Notes under the pieces: model-generated | Database searches by the model: none | Told to the model about the DNA's origin: nothing | What the model saw: only the letters and a program-made list of their open reading frames with translations | Position numbers and translations under genes: made by a program | Assembly (NCBI GenBank): GCA_963785125.1 | Contig: CAWATU010000003.1 | Span: 496,001 to 560,000, forward strand | DNA: 64,000 nucleotides | Direction of reading: 5' to 3' | Origin: QHXN01 sp963785125 | GTDB taxonomy: Bacteria; Acidobacteriota; Blastocatellia; Pyrinomonadales; Pyrinomonadaceae | Shown: positions 17,801 through 25,852 of the stretch, piece by piece | Layout: each line of letters begins with the position of its first letter | How positions within the stretch are numbered: the first letter of the stretch is position 1

Positions 17801-18474
17801 AGTCGTCGCAGATCAACGTGGCCTACACGTGGTCGAAGAACCTGACGGACAACCAGACCGACCGCAGCACCGCGCCGCAGAACTCGTACAGCATCGGTCA
17901 GGATCGTGGGCGCGCCACTCTCGACCGCCGGCACGTCTTCACGGCGAACTACATCTACGAGCTGCCGTTCCTGAAGAACCGGCGCGACTTCGCGGGTCAC
18001 CTCTTGGGCGGTTGGCAGGTGACCGGCCTCCTCACACTCCAGACGGGGCTGCCGTTCACGGTGACGACGAACTACGACGCGGCCGGGCTCGGCAACATCC
18101 CGGCGCTGGTCGCGGGCAACCGTCCGAACCTGCTCTGCAACCCGAACGAGAACGCGCCGCACACCTTCGAGCAGTGGTTCAACACCGCGTGCGTTCAGGC
18201 AAACCCGACCGCGGCGCCCGTCTCCAACACCCTCGGCAACGCGGGTCGCGGCGTCATCGACGGGCCTTCGACGGAGCGCGTTGACTTCTCGCTCTTCAAG
18301 AACATCAGGTTCAGCGAGAGGTTCCGCTTGCAGCTCCGCGGCGAGGCTTTCAACGTCTTCAACCACACGAACTTCAGGGCCATCAACGGCGTCACCACCC
18401 AGGGCACCTACGGGCAGGTGATCTCAGTCCGCGACCCGCGCAACATCCAGCTCGGGATCAAGTTCTACTACTGA
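14815..18474 (+). CDS. Oar-like TonB-dependent outer-membrane receptor
   Basis: A 1219-residue paralogue of the receptor at 8871. A signal peptide (LTTLLLVLCACAGVAPAQE, ending near residue 28) is followed by a carboxypeptidase-regulatory domain (GGIVGTVTDANGAAVKGATVNVT). Then comes a plug (NNRNWVQLITLAPGVTNDL, ISVNGARSAQNTYTVDGADVTDRG) and a long barrel ending RNIQLGIKFYY with a C-terminal aromatic. It follows the D-aminoacylase gene by 204 bp; that gap holds no copy of the conserved element found upstream of 8871 and 12988. NagA follows. The pairing of these receptors with amidohydrolases suggests a substrate-specific uptake locus (inference). Confidence 0.9.
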   Translation: MRHHLEVALRLTTLLLVLCACAGVAPAQEITGGIVGTVTDANGAAVKGATVNVTDAAKKTIIRTVTTNDDGQYDVRDLPATLYEISVEAPNFKKHVENGVQVNVGKRRQLDIALQVGNVEEVVTVEADPVAVELTNASSSTVINGEQARELALNNRNWVQLITLAPGVTNDLADQVYVGTTNPAGQANTMNISVNGARSAQNTYTVDGADVTDRGSNITIQAYPSVDSIAEFNVQRSLFPAETGRSGGGQINVVTRSGGEEFHGSFYEFLRNEKLNANDFLSNRSTAPAFGRESNGKAKRAPFRYNDYGFTVGGPVYVPNFGEGTKGGMFKKVRGTYFFFSEEQRKDRRYPSLSGTVPDFNMRQGIFPIDICLRANAPTTTATTHTCLDVLPAGTPLSSRATINPVARQYLDFVYNKLPAPTDALTRALNFPASGVFDFRQEILRLDHQFNSATSIYYRFEKDTIPTVDPNSLFASGAGLPGVSTSVTDSPGKTHTLQATHVISPRMVLVGRWNYGYGAILSSTTGTLARANSPINPALAYENQRDLVPVISGNGFSTLTAFGNYDNFSYKHNFAGDLTWTVGSHTTKWGAQYSRYRKNENALTGSPNLNQGVYSGFLNTVPTSPVQTSVLAPLVAGQDANATRRANFQTFANFLQGNNVAFSQARFDYTADLRQQSIEVYGQDEWRFRPNLTLYFGLRYSYFGAPWDRNGRLSNFVPALFNAANAPQVTGAGNRVVGTGAFCNGMIVNSQNVQTAPNGCTPAASPWGKYVVEAARGDFQPRVGLAWDPFGKGKTSIRTGYGIFYDQVLSGTYLQNIGLNPPYQETFTISAANLAVGATPPSLDRPVPPGVSVGPAASVAALSVRALQPDWKDPYMQQWSFEVQHQFDAKTVASVGYFGSKGTHLIGAFELNEIAPGAALNARCASGTNTLQTPNVATVPCQAPGTYFGGTTGGIASAILDQIRPYRGYRSINMITPQFNSNYHALQSQVQRRFGESSQINVAYTWSKNLTDNQTDRSTAPQNSYSIGQDRGRATLDRRHVFTANYIYELPFLKNRRDFAGHLLGGWQVTGLLTLQTGLPFTVTTNYDAAGLGNIPALVAGNRPNLLCNPNENAPHTFEQWFNTACVQANPTAAPVSNTLGNAGRGVIDGPSTERVDFSLFKNIRFSERFRLQLRGEAFNVFNHTNFRAINGVTTQGTYGQVISVRDPRNIQLGIKFYY

Positions 18475-18495
18475 GCCGCGTCCTGAACCCGAAGC

Positions 18496-18539
18496 GCGCG
18501 TGCCCGCGGACAGTCTCCTGATTGTCCGCGGGCACGCGC
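18496..18539. terminator. Perfect GC hairpin between TonB receptor and nagA
   Basis: Seventeen-base perfect arms (18496-18512 and 18523-18539) around a 10-nt loop, 22 bp after the receptor stop. There is no T run, so it may be a processing or attenuating hairpin rather than a classical terminator. Upstream in-frame codons of nagA fall in it, which argues for the nagA start at 18557. Confidence 0.6.
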
Positions 18540-18556
18540 ACATCTACCGAACCGAC

Positions 18557-19750
18557 ATGACAAGAACCGACTTCAACGACCGCGCGCTGCTCGTCGTCGG
18601 TGCGCGCCTCGTCCTGCCTGACGAAGTGTTGGAGGGCGAGTCGCTGCTCGTCGAAGGCGGGCGCATCGCGCGCGTCGGCGGCGGGAGCGGACTCGCTCCC
18701 GCCGCGCGCGTCTTAGACCTCGAAGGGCTGACGGTCTACCCGGGCTTCATCGACGTGCACATCCACGGCGCGGTCGGCGTGGACACGCTCGAAGCCGGCA
18801 GCGAAGACCTCTACCGCGTCGCGCGCTACCTCGCGGGCGAGGGCGTCACCGCCTGGCTCCCGACGCTCGTCCCGGCGCCGGCCGAAGACTATCGGAAGGC
18901 CGTCGAAGCGGTCGAGTCGCTCATCCACATTCAGGGCACGCGAACGGCAGCCGCGCGCGCCGTCGGCCTTCACTACGAAGGCCCCTTCGTCAACGAGCGG
19001 CAGTGCGGGGCGCTCCGCACTGCATACTTCAGGAACTACGCGCGGGGCGACGAGTTGGACGAGCTGCCGACCCTCGGCGTCGAAGGCGCGGCGCACATGA
19101 TTACGCTCGCGCCCGAGGTCGAAGGTGGTGTTGCTCTTGTCGGCGAACTCGTGCGCCGCGGCTGGGTCGTCTCCGTCGGCCACACGCGCGCCGGTCTGGA
19201 GACCTTAGAGTCTGCGCGCGCGGCCGGCGCGCGTCACATGACGCACTTCCTCAACGCGATGCCGCCGCTCCACCACCGCGAGCCGGGGCCGGTCGGCTGG
19301 GGGCTCCTTCAGGACGACATGACGGTCGATCTCATCGCCGACGGCGTCCACAGCGACCCGCTTATGCTCCGCCTCGTCCTGCGCTGCAAGACGCCGGAGC
19401 GTGTCACACTCATCAGCGACGCGGTCGCGCCCGCGGGCCTCGGCGACGGCGAGTACCGCGTCTGGGGCGAGACCATCACGGTCGCGGGCGGGCGCACGCG
19501 CAACGAGCGCGGGAGCATCGCCGGCTCTGTCATCTCCATGCTCGACGCCGCGCGCCGCGTGCGCTATCTCGGCCTCTCGGAGCCTGACCTCGCGCGTGTC
19601 GTCTCGCTCAACCCCGCGCGGCTCCTGCGCCTCGAACATCTCTGCGGCTCCATCGAAGAAGGAAAGCGCGCAGACCTCACCGCGCTCGACGCCGAAGGGA
19701 ATGTGAGGCTCACACTCGTCGGCGGCCGAGTGGCCTTTGAAGATTTTTAA
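18557..19750 (+). CDS. nagA: N-acetylglucosamine-6-phosphate deacetylase
   Basis: A 397-residue cytoplasmic amidohydrolase that converts GlcNAc-6-phosphate to glucosamine-6-phosphate and acetate in amino-sugar and peptidoglycan or chitin recycling. Key blocks are PGFIDVHIHGAVGVDT, GLHYEGPFVNERQCGAL (metal-binding glutamate), SVGHTRAG, HFLNAMPPLHHREPG and the catalytic aspartate in LISDAVAPAGLGDG. The length is normal for the family. The ATG at 18557 is preferred over one 19 codons upstream inside the hairpin. No nagB or kinase is adjacent. Its TAA stop overlaps the convergent glcF stop in a shared TTAA. Confidence 0.93.
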   Translation: MTRTDFNDRALLVVGARLVLPDEVLEGESLLVEGGRIARVGGGSGLAPAARVLDLEGLTVYPGFIDVHIHGAVGVDTLEAGSEDLYRVARYLAGEGVTAWLPTLVPAPAEDYRKAVEAVESLIHIQGTRTAAARAVGLHYEGPFVNERQCGALRTAYFRNYARGDELDELPTLGVEGAAHMITLAPEVEGGVALVGELVRRGWVVSVGHTRAGLETLESARAAGARHMTHFLNAMPPLHHREPGPVGWGLLQDDMTVDLIADGVHSDPLMLRLVLRCKTPERVTLISDAVAPAGLGDGEYRVWGETITVAGGRTRNERGSIAGSVISMLDAARRVRYLGLSEPDLARVVSLNPARLLRLEHLCGSIEEGKRADLTALDAEGNVRLTLVGGRVAFEDF

Positions 19751-21087
19751 GAAGTGTAGAACCCGGCGCGGCGATAGGAGTCGTCGAGTAGTTCGACGGG
19801 GTGGACGACGCGGAGCCTGATGTCGGCGAGGCGTGCGCCCGCGGCGAGCTGCATGTGACAACCCGGGTTTCCGGTGGCGAGCAGCTCGACGCCCGTCTCG
19901 CGGACGTGCTTCAGCTTCTCCGCGAGCACGCGCGACGACAGCTCCATCTCCACAAGGTTGTAGACGCCCGCGCCGCCGCAGCACACGTCCGCACCTTCGA
20001 GTGCCACGAGCTTCAGCCCGCCGATGTGCCCGAGCATACGCAGCGGCTCGGCCTGCGCCTTCTGGCCGTGAATCAGGTGGCACGAGGCGTCGTAAGTCGC
20101 GTTCACTTCGCCCGCCGAATCCACACGCCGAATCCCGTTCGCGTCCAACTGCTGGCTCACATCGCGCACGCGCGCGCTGAATTCACGCGCGCGCGCGGCG
20201 TACGCGGGGTCGTCCGCGAGCAGGTGCACGTATGAGACGAGCATCGCGCCGCAGCCGCCCGCGTTGGTGACGACGGAAGCGCAGCCCTCATCCTCGAACG
20301 CCTCGACGTTGCGGCGCGCGAGCGCGCGGGCGCCTTCAAGGTCGCCCGCGTGCGCGTGCAGAGCCCCGCAGCAGACCTGCCCGCGCGGAGCCTTTACGCC
20401 GCACCCGTTCGCCGCCAGCACGCGTGCCGTCGCGCGGTTCACGCGCGCGAACAGACCCTCCGTCACGCACCCCTCGAAGAGCATTGCGTTCGAGCCCTCG
20501 GCCGTGGCCGGGCCGGTCTCGCCGCGCGACGCTTCCATGTTCGCCGTTTGAAAGTCGCCGGGCGGGGCTGGGCGTGAGCTGTCGAGCAGCGCGAGCGCGA
20601 GTTCGAGCTGCGCGGGGAGTAGCCGCGTCAGCTTGGTCGAGAGCAGCAGGTCGGGCAGTCGCGAGTCGCGCAGCAGGCGCGCGAGCGCGAAGGCGAGACG
20701 CAGGCGCGCGGGGCGTGACCAGACGTGACGCAGCGCGAACCTGAGGGCGCGCGAAGTCCAACCCGTTTTGCGCCCGCCCACCGCGATGTCCGCGCGCGCG
20801 GCTTCGAGTAACTGACCGTACTCGACGCCGGCCGGGCACGCGCTCTCGCACGCGCGGCAGCCCAGACAGCGGTCGATGTGCCGCGTGAAGGTGTTTGATT
20901 CGAGCGCGAGCCGCCCCTCCTCGACTGCGCGCATGAGGTAGATGCGGCCCCGCGGGCCGTCGTTCTCGTCGCCGGTCTGGACGTAGGTCGGGCACGCCTC
21001 AAGGCACAGCCCGCAGTGTACGCACGCGAGCAGCTTGCGCTCCTCTGCCGCCAGCGCGCCGCCTAACCGTGTCGAGTGTTCGGGCAT
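19747..21087 (-). CDS. glcF: Glycolate oxidase iron-sulfur subunit
   Basis: A 446-residue protein with two 4Fe-4S motifs near the N-terminus (CVHCGLCLEACP and CLGCRACESACP) and two cysteine-rich CCG domains (MLFEGCVTEGL, CCGALHAHAGD; then YDASCHLIHGQ, CCGGAGVYNL). It passes electrons from the flavoprotein GlcDE to the membrane quinone pool during oxidation of glycolate to glyoxylate. The start MPEHSTRLGG at 21087 is 32 bp after the glcDE stop, consistent with an operon. Its stop codon shares TTAA with that of nagA on the other strand. Confidence 0.92.
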   Translation of the reverse strand: MPEHSTRLGGALAAEERKLLACVHCGLCLEACPTYVQTGDENDGPRGRIYLMRAVEEGRLALESNTFTRHIDRCLGCRACESACPAGVEYGQLLEAARADIAVGGRKTGWTSRALRFALRHVWSRPARLRLAFALARLLRDSRLPDLLLSTKLTRLLPAQLELALALLDSSRPAPPGDFQTANMEASRGETGPATAEGSNAMLFEGCVTEGLFARVNRATARVLAANGCGVKAPRGQVCCGALHAHAGDLEGARALARRNVEAFEDEGCASVVTNAGGCGAMLVSYVHLLADDPAYAARAREFSARVRDVSQQLDANGIRRVDSAGEVNATYDASCHLIHGQKAQAEPLRMLGHIGGLKLVALEGADVCCGGAGVYNLVEMELSSRVLAEKLKHVRETGVELLATGNPGCHMQLAAGARLADIRLRVVHPVELLDDSYRRAGFYTS

Positions 21088-21119
21088 GAGCACGTTTCCG
21101 CTTTCAGGCTGCGTCGTCT

Positions 21120-23927
21120 CTAACCGAAGAGGCCGGGCGCGAAGGTGTCTGAAGGGTCGAGTTGCTCCTTCAAACGCTTCGACAGAAACTTGACCGAGTC
21201 CGTCAACCCCCACGCGCCGAGTTCACGCTTGAGTTGTTCGGGCGCGCGCTCGACGACGAGTGATCCGCCCGCGGCGCGCGCCGCCTCACGCATTCCGCGC
21301 AGGGCGTTGACGGAGCCGTCAACATCCCGCGTGTCATCGAAGGCGCGCAGCCTACCGTCGCCCGCGCCCGCATGCCAACGCAGTTGGCGTCCGTCGTCGT
21401 CGCCGAGCCGAGCCAGCACAGAGCCGAGCGCGGACGGGAGGACGGACGCGCGCCAGACGAGCGGCCCGTCTGTCCGCTGGCACATAGATGAGAGTCGCGC
21501 CCAGAGGCCGTCATCATCTTCGACAGGTTCGGCCGCGCCCTCCTTCGTAAAGTCTTCGACCAACTCTGCCGCGCGCGCGAGCTGATACTCGACCGCGCCC
21601 TCAGTCCCCGCGAAGCGCGCGAGCAGACAGAAGCGACCGTCAACAATCCCGCAGACCTCTCCGGCCAAAGTCGGCGAGAGCAACTCGACCGCGACGGGGA
21701 GGAGTTGCGAGCCGCAGAGCGCGCGACCCGCTTCGAGGAGTGGCTGCAACTCCGCCGAGCGCGCGACGAGTGTCGCCTCGCGGCGTGGGCGTGGGCGCAG
21801 CCTGAAGGTGACTTCGAGGATGACGCCGAGCGTGCCGTGGCTGCCCGTGAAGAGTTTGCAGAGGTCGTAACCGGCGACGTTCTTAACGACGCGCCCGCCC
21901 GCGCGCACGACGCGACCGCCCGTCAGCGCGACGCGCATCCCGAGCACGTGCGAGCGCGGCGCGCCGTAGCCTAAGCTCTGCGCCCCGGCCGTGCCCGTCG
22001 CCACGACACCGCCGAGCGTCGCCACGTCCGCGCCCGGCGGGTCGAGCGGGAGCCACTGCCCCGCGCGCCCGACCTCCCGGTTGAAGTCTGCGAGCGTCAG
22101 ACCCGCCTCGGCCGTCGCCACGAGGTCTGCGGGCTCGTGCTCGATGAGTCGCGACATGCGCGTCGTCTTCAGAACGATGTTCGAGGGCTCGCGCGCTTCG
22201 CCCGCGGCGAGCCATGTGCAAGCGCCCGCGGGCGTGACCGTCCAGCGCTCGCACGTTGCGAGGCGCAAGACCTCGCAAACCTCTTCGAACGTCGCGGGCT
22301 CGACGACGAGCGCGCTCGTCTCAGAACCCGTCGTCACAACCCGCACGTGTTCGCTCCCCAACACGCCCGCGAGCGCCGCCGAAGGATCAAGCGGCCCGCA
22401 AGTCGTCTTCGTAGGCTCGGGCGATGCCGCGCGAACCGCTGATACTCCTGACTCGGGTTGCATAGGCCCGCCGTGCGAGCCGTTGCCTTCGCCGTCGCCA
22501 CGCGCGGCGCGCTTCACCTCGGCGACGGCACGCGCTTCGCCGCAGCCCTTGAGCACAGGGATGATCTTGCCGGGGTTGCAGAGCCCCTCCGGGTCGAAGG
22601 CGGCGCGCACGGCCAGCATCGTGCGCATGTCTTCGTCCGAGAAGACGAGCGGCAGGTAGTCGCTCTTGTCCAAACCCACGCCGTGCTCGCCCGTGATGGT
22701 TCCACCCGCGCGCACGCACGTCTCCATGATCTCGCGGCCCGCCTCGTGGACGCGCTCGACCTGCGCGGCGTCGCGCGAGTCGAAGCAGACGAGCGGATGG
22801 AGATTGCCGTCGCCGGCATGGAAGACGTTCGCGACGCGCAGGCCGTGGCGCGCGCCGATGCGGTACGTGGCCGCGAGCACTTCGGGCAGGCACGAGCGCG
22901 GGACGACGGCGTCCTGTATGAGTATGTCGGGCGTGATGCGTCCCATCGCGCCGAAGGCGCCTTTGCGCGCGGCCCACAGGCGCTTGCGCTCGGCCTCGTC
23001 CGCGGCGAGCCGCACCGAGCGCGCGCCGTGCCGGAGACAGATGGCGCGGACGCGCTCGACCTCCTCGTCCATCCCCGCTTCGAGCCCGTCCAGCTCGACC
23101 AGCAGCGCGGCCTCCGCATCCGTCGGCATCCCCGCGGCGAAGACGCTCGCCTCGACCGCGCGGATGGTCGCGCCGTCAACCATCTCAAGCCCCGCGGGTA
23201 TGATGCCCGCTGCGATGACGGCCGAGACGGCGCGGCTCGCATCGTCTATGTCCGTGAAGTCCGCGAGCAGCGTCCGTATGGAGGGCGGAACGGGAGTCAG
23301 GCGCACCGTCACCTCCGTGACAACGCCGAACGTGCCTTCGCTTCCGACGAAGAGTCCGAGCAGGTCATAGCCGGGCGCCTCCGCGCCGCCGCCGCCTAAG
23401 TTCACGACGTGCCCTTCCGGTAAGACGACGCGCGCGCCGACGACGTGGTCGGTCGTCGTCCCGTACTTCAGACAGTGTATGCCGCCCGCGTTCTCGCCGA
23501 CGTTGCCGCCGACGGTGCAGGAGCCCTGGCTCGAAGGGTCGGGCACGTAGTAGAGGCCGTGGCGTGCGACGGCGCGCGAGACGTGCGCGTTGACGACGCC
23601 CGCCTGCACGACGGCCAGACGGTTCTCAACGTCAACCTTCAGCACGCTCCGCATCCGCGCCAACTCGACGCAGACCCCGCCGCCCACCGCGAGCGCACCG
23701 CCCGACAACCCCGTCCCCGCGCCGCGCGGCACGAGGGGCACGCGCTCACGTGAGAGTAATTTTAAAACCTCCGCGACCTCCTCGGTCGAAGCGGGGAAGA
23801 CGACCGCGCGCGGCCTGTGCCGGTAGTGCGTCAGCCCGTCGCATTCGTAGACGAGCAACTCCTCCGGCTCCGAGATGACCTGCTCGGGCCGTAGCAACGC
23901 GCGCAGTTTTTCGACGAGCGTGTCCAC
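21120..23927 (-). CDS. glcD: Fused glycolate oxidase flavoprotein GlcD-GlcE
   Basis: A 935-residue fusion of two FAD-dependent VAO-family halves. Residues 1 to about 465 are GlcD: PRGAGTGLSGGALA and GNVGENAGG bind FAD, and the C-terminal ANVFHAGDGNLHP and TITGEHGVGLDK are substrate and flavin motifs. A linker rich in G/S/E (about 465-520) leads to a GlcE half with ATLGGVVATGTAG, GRVVKNVAGYDLCKLFTGSHGTLG and a C-terminal DPSDTFAPGLFG. In E. coli these are separate proteins of the glycolate oxidase GlcDEF. Here two subunits are one polypeptide, and glcF follows directly. Divergently transcribed from the amidohydrolase at 24058. Confidence 0.92.
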   Translation of the reverse strand: MDTLVEKLRALLRPEQVISEPEELLVYECDGLTHYRHRPRAVVFPASTEEVAEVLKLLSRERVPLVPRGAGTGLSGGALAVGGGVCVELARMRSVLKVDVENRLAVVQAGVVNAHVSRAVARHGLYYVPDPSSQGSCTVGGNVGENAGGIHCLKYGTTTDHVVGARVVLPEGHVVNLGGGGAEAPGYDLLGLFVGSEGTFGVVTEVTVRLTPVPPSIRTLLADFTDIDDASRAVSAVIAAGIIPAGLEMVDGATIRAVEASVFAAGMPTDAEAALLVELDGLEAGMDEEVERVRAICLRHGARSVRLAADEAERKRLWAARKGAFGAMGRITPDILIQDAVVPRSCLPEVLAATYRIGARHGLRVANVFHAGDGNLHPLVCFDSRDAAQVERVHEAGREIMETCVRAGGTITGEHGVGLDKSDYLPLVFSDEDMRTMLAVRAAFDPEGLCNPGKIIPVLKGCGEARAVAEVKRAARGDGEGNGSHGGPMQPESGVSAVRAASPEPTKTTCGPLDPSAALAGVLGSEHVRVVTTGSETSALVVEPATFEEVCEVLRLATCERWTVTPAGACTWLAAGEAREPSNIVLKTTRMSRLIEHEPADLVATAEAGLTLADFNREVGRAGQWLPLDPPGADVATLGGVVATGTAGAQSLGYGAPRSHVLGMRVALTGGRVVRAGGRVVKNVAGYDLCKLFTGSHGTLGVILEVTFRLRPRPRREATLVARSAELQPLLEAGRALCGSQLLPVAVELLSPTLAGEVCGIVDGRFCLLARFAGTEGAVEYQLARAAELVEDFTKEGAAEPVEDDDGLWARLSSMCQRTDGPLVWRASVLPSALGSVLARLGDDDGRQLRWHAGAGDGRLRAFDDTRDVDGSVNALRGMREAARAAGGSLVVERAPEQLKRELGAWGLTDSVKFLSKRLKEQLDPSDTFAPGLFG

Positions 23928-24057
23928 TGGATTCTTACGTCGGTGCGTCGGAAATTTCTTGTCGGAAGGCGACGGCGCAATGATACACTACGCGTCCGTC
24001 GTTCAAGTAACACTACGCGCCCGGCATCCTTCAACCGACACAGGAACGGTTTCGTTG
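23928..24057. promoter_or_regulatory. Divergent control region glcDE / exported amidohydrolase
   Basis: A 130-bp region with the direct repeat ACACTACGCG at 23985-23994 and 24010-24019 (25 bp apart), a spacing that could hold a regulator on one DNA face. A weak minus-strand promoter (TTGAAC read from 24006, TATCAT read from about 23985) would serve glcDE. Nothing else is recognised. Confidence 0.35.
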
Positions 24058-25755
24058 ATGAGATTAATCGTTGTCTCCGTCCTACTCGCCTGTCTCATGT
24101 CAGCGTTCATCCCTTCAAAGTCCGACGCACAGAAGTTCGAGGCCGACCTCGTCATCTTCAACGCCAACGTGCGCACGATGGACACGAAGCGGCCCACCGC
24201 AGAGGCCGTGGCCGTCTACGGCAACCACGTTAAGGCCGTAGGCACGACCGCCGAGATGCGCGCGCTGGCAGGGCCGAAGACGCTTGTGATAGACGCAAAG
24301 GGCGCGCTGGTGCTCCCGGGCTTCAACGACGCGCACGTCCATTTCATCTCCGGCGGGTTCCAACTGTCGAGCGTTGACCTGCGCGACGCGGCGACGCCGC
24401 AGGAGTTCGCCGAGCGTGTCCGGCGCTTCTCGGAGAGGCTGCCGAAGGGGCGTTGGATTACGGGCGGCGACTGGGACCACGAACGCTGGCCGAATGTCAA
24501 AGGGGCCGCGCCTCTGCCGACGAAGGAGTTGATCGACGCGTTCACGCCCGACCGCGCGGTCTTCGTCAACCGTCTCGACGGACACATGGCGCTCGCCAAC
24601 AGCTACACGCTCAAACTCGCGGGCGTCACGCGCGACACGCCCGACCCGCCCGGCGGCCAGATCGTGCGCGACTCGAAGACGGGGGAGCCGACGGGCGTCT
24701 TGAAGGATGCGGCGATGAGCTTCGTCTGGAAGGTCGCGCCCGCGCCGAGCTTTGAGGAGAAGCTTGAGGCCGTGCGGGCGGCGACCGCGCACGCCGCCGC
24801 GCACGGCGTGACGAGCGTGCAGGACATGTCGGCGGGCGACGACGTGGGCGTCTATCAATTCCTGCTCGAACGCGGCGAGTTGAAGACGCGCGTCTATGCC
24901 GTTTCGCCGCTGCCGGACTGGGAGCGATTCAAGCGGGTCGGCGTCCGCCGCGCCTTCGGGAGCGACATGCTGCGCATCGGCGGCCTGAAAGGGTTCTCCG
25001 ACGGGAGCCTCGGCTCCACCACCGCGCTCTTCTTCGAGCCCTACCTCGACGCGCCCGACAGTACTGGCCTCCCGAGCGATGAGATGTTTCCCGAGGGCGC
25101 GATGCTCAAGCGCGTCGAAGGGGCGGACGCGGCCGGCCTTCAGGTCATGATTCACGCCATCGGCGACCGGGCCAACGACGCGATACTCAACATCTACGAG
25201 CAGGTCGAGAAGAGTAACGGCGCGCGTGACCGGCGCTTCCGCATCGAGCACGCGCAACACCTGCGCGCGCAGGACATCGCGCGGTTCGGCCGCGGCCGTA
25301 TCGTCGCCTCGATGCAGCCCTACCACTGCATCGACGACGGCCGCTGGGCCGAGAAGCGCATCGGCCCCGAGCGCGCCAAAGGGACATATGCCTTCCGCTC
25401 GCTGCTCGACGCGGGCGCGGTGCTCGCCTTCGGCTCCGACTGGTCGGTCGCGCCGCTCGACCCCGTCATGGGCATCTACGCTGCCGTCACACGCCGCACG
25501 CTCGACGGCAGGAACCCGGCGGGCTGGGTGCCCGGGCAGAAGATTACGGTCGAGGAGGCAGTGCGCGCCTACACCGCCGGCTCGGCCTACGCCGAGTTCG
25601 CGGAAGGAGTGAAGGGGACTGTCACGCCCGGCAAACTCGCCGACCTCGTCATCCTCGACCGCGACATCTTCCGGATAGACGCGGCGGAGATCGAGAAGGT
25701 AAAGGTGAGAATGACTATTATGGATGGGCGAGTCGTTTACGAAAAGAAGGATTAA
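24058..25755 (+). CDS. Exported YtcJ-like amidohydrolase
   Basis: A 565-residue amidohydrolase-superfamily protein of the YtcJ/amidohydro_3 type. A signal peptide (LIVVSVLLACLMSAFIPSKSDAQ) precedes ADLVIFNANVRTMD, the metal-binding GFNDAHVHFISGG, the GGDWDHERWP motif typical of YtcJ proteins, MIHAIGDRAND, RIEHAQHL and FGSDWSVAPLDP with its metal-binding aspartate. Substrates of this family are mostly unknown (N-substituted formamides, imides). The start at 24058 is chosen for the signal peptide. The TAA stop overlaps the first bases of the downstream repeat. Confidence 0.83.
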   Translation: MRLIVVSVLLACLMSAFIPSKSDAQKFEADLVIFNANVRTMDTKRPTAEAVAVYGNHVKAVGTTAEMRALAGPKTLVIDAKGALVLPGFNDAHVHFISGGFQLSSVDLRDAATPQEFAERVRRFSERLPKGRWITGGDWDHERWPNVKGAAPLPTKELIDAFTPDRAVFVNRLDGHMALANSYTLKLAGVTRDTPDPPGGQIVRDSKTGEPTGVLKDAAMSFVWKVAPAPSFEEKLEAVRAATAHAAAHGVTSVQDMSAGDDVGVYQFLLERGELKTRVYAVSPLPDWERFKRVGVRRAFGSDMLRIGGLKGFSDGSLGSTTALFFEPYLDAPDSTGLPSDEMFPEGAMLKRVEGADAAGLQVMIHAIGDRANDAILNIYEQVEKSNGARDRRFRIEHAQHLRAQDIARFGRGRIVASMQPYHCIDDGRWAEKRIGPERAKGTYAFRSLLDAGAVLAFGSDWSVAPLDPVMGIYAAVTRRTLDGRNPAGWVPGQKITVEEAVRAYTAGSAYAEFAEGVKGTVTPGKLADLVILDRDIFRIDAAEIEKVKVRMTIMDGRVVYEKKD

Positions 25756-25826
25756 CCACCGCAGACATAGAGGCACGGCTTGTAGATAGCTAAAGACAAA
25801 GCTGTGCCTCTGTGTCTGCGGTGGTT
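25754..25826. repeat. Intergenic inverted repeat, ACACAGAGGCACAG family
   Basis: Arms of about 29 bp (left from 25754, right ending 25826) match with a few mismatches. Units are CGCAGAC, ATAGAGG, CACGGCT-like. It begins within the amidohydrolase stop codon. Related elements are at 32001-32062 and 44057-44130. Confidence 0.85.
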
Positions 25827-25852
25827 AGAATCTTTGTCGCGGAGGGTAAACG

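Noticed and set aside
8871..18474. Recent duplication of the TonB receptor by a mobile element
   Set aside because: The two receptors differ widely in sequence, and no transposase or terminal repeats are present; they are old paralogues.
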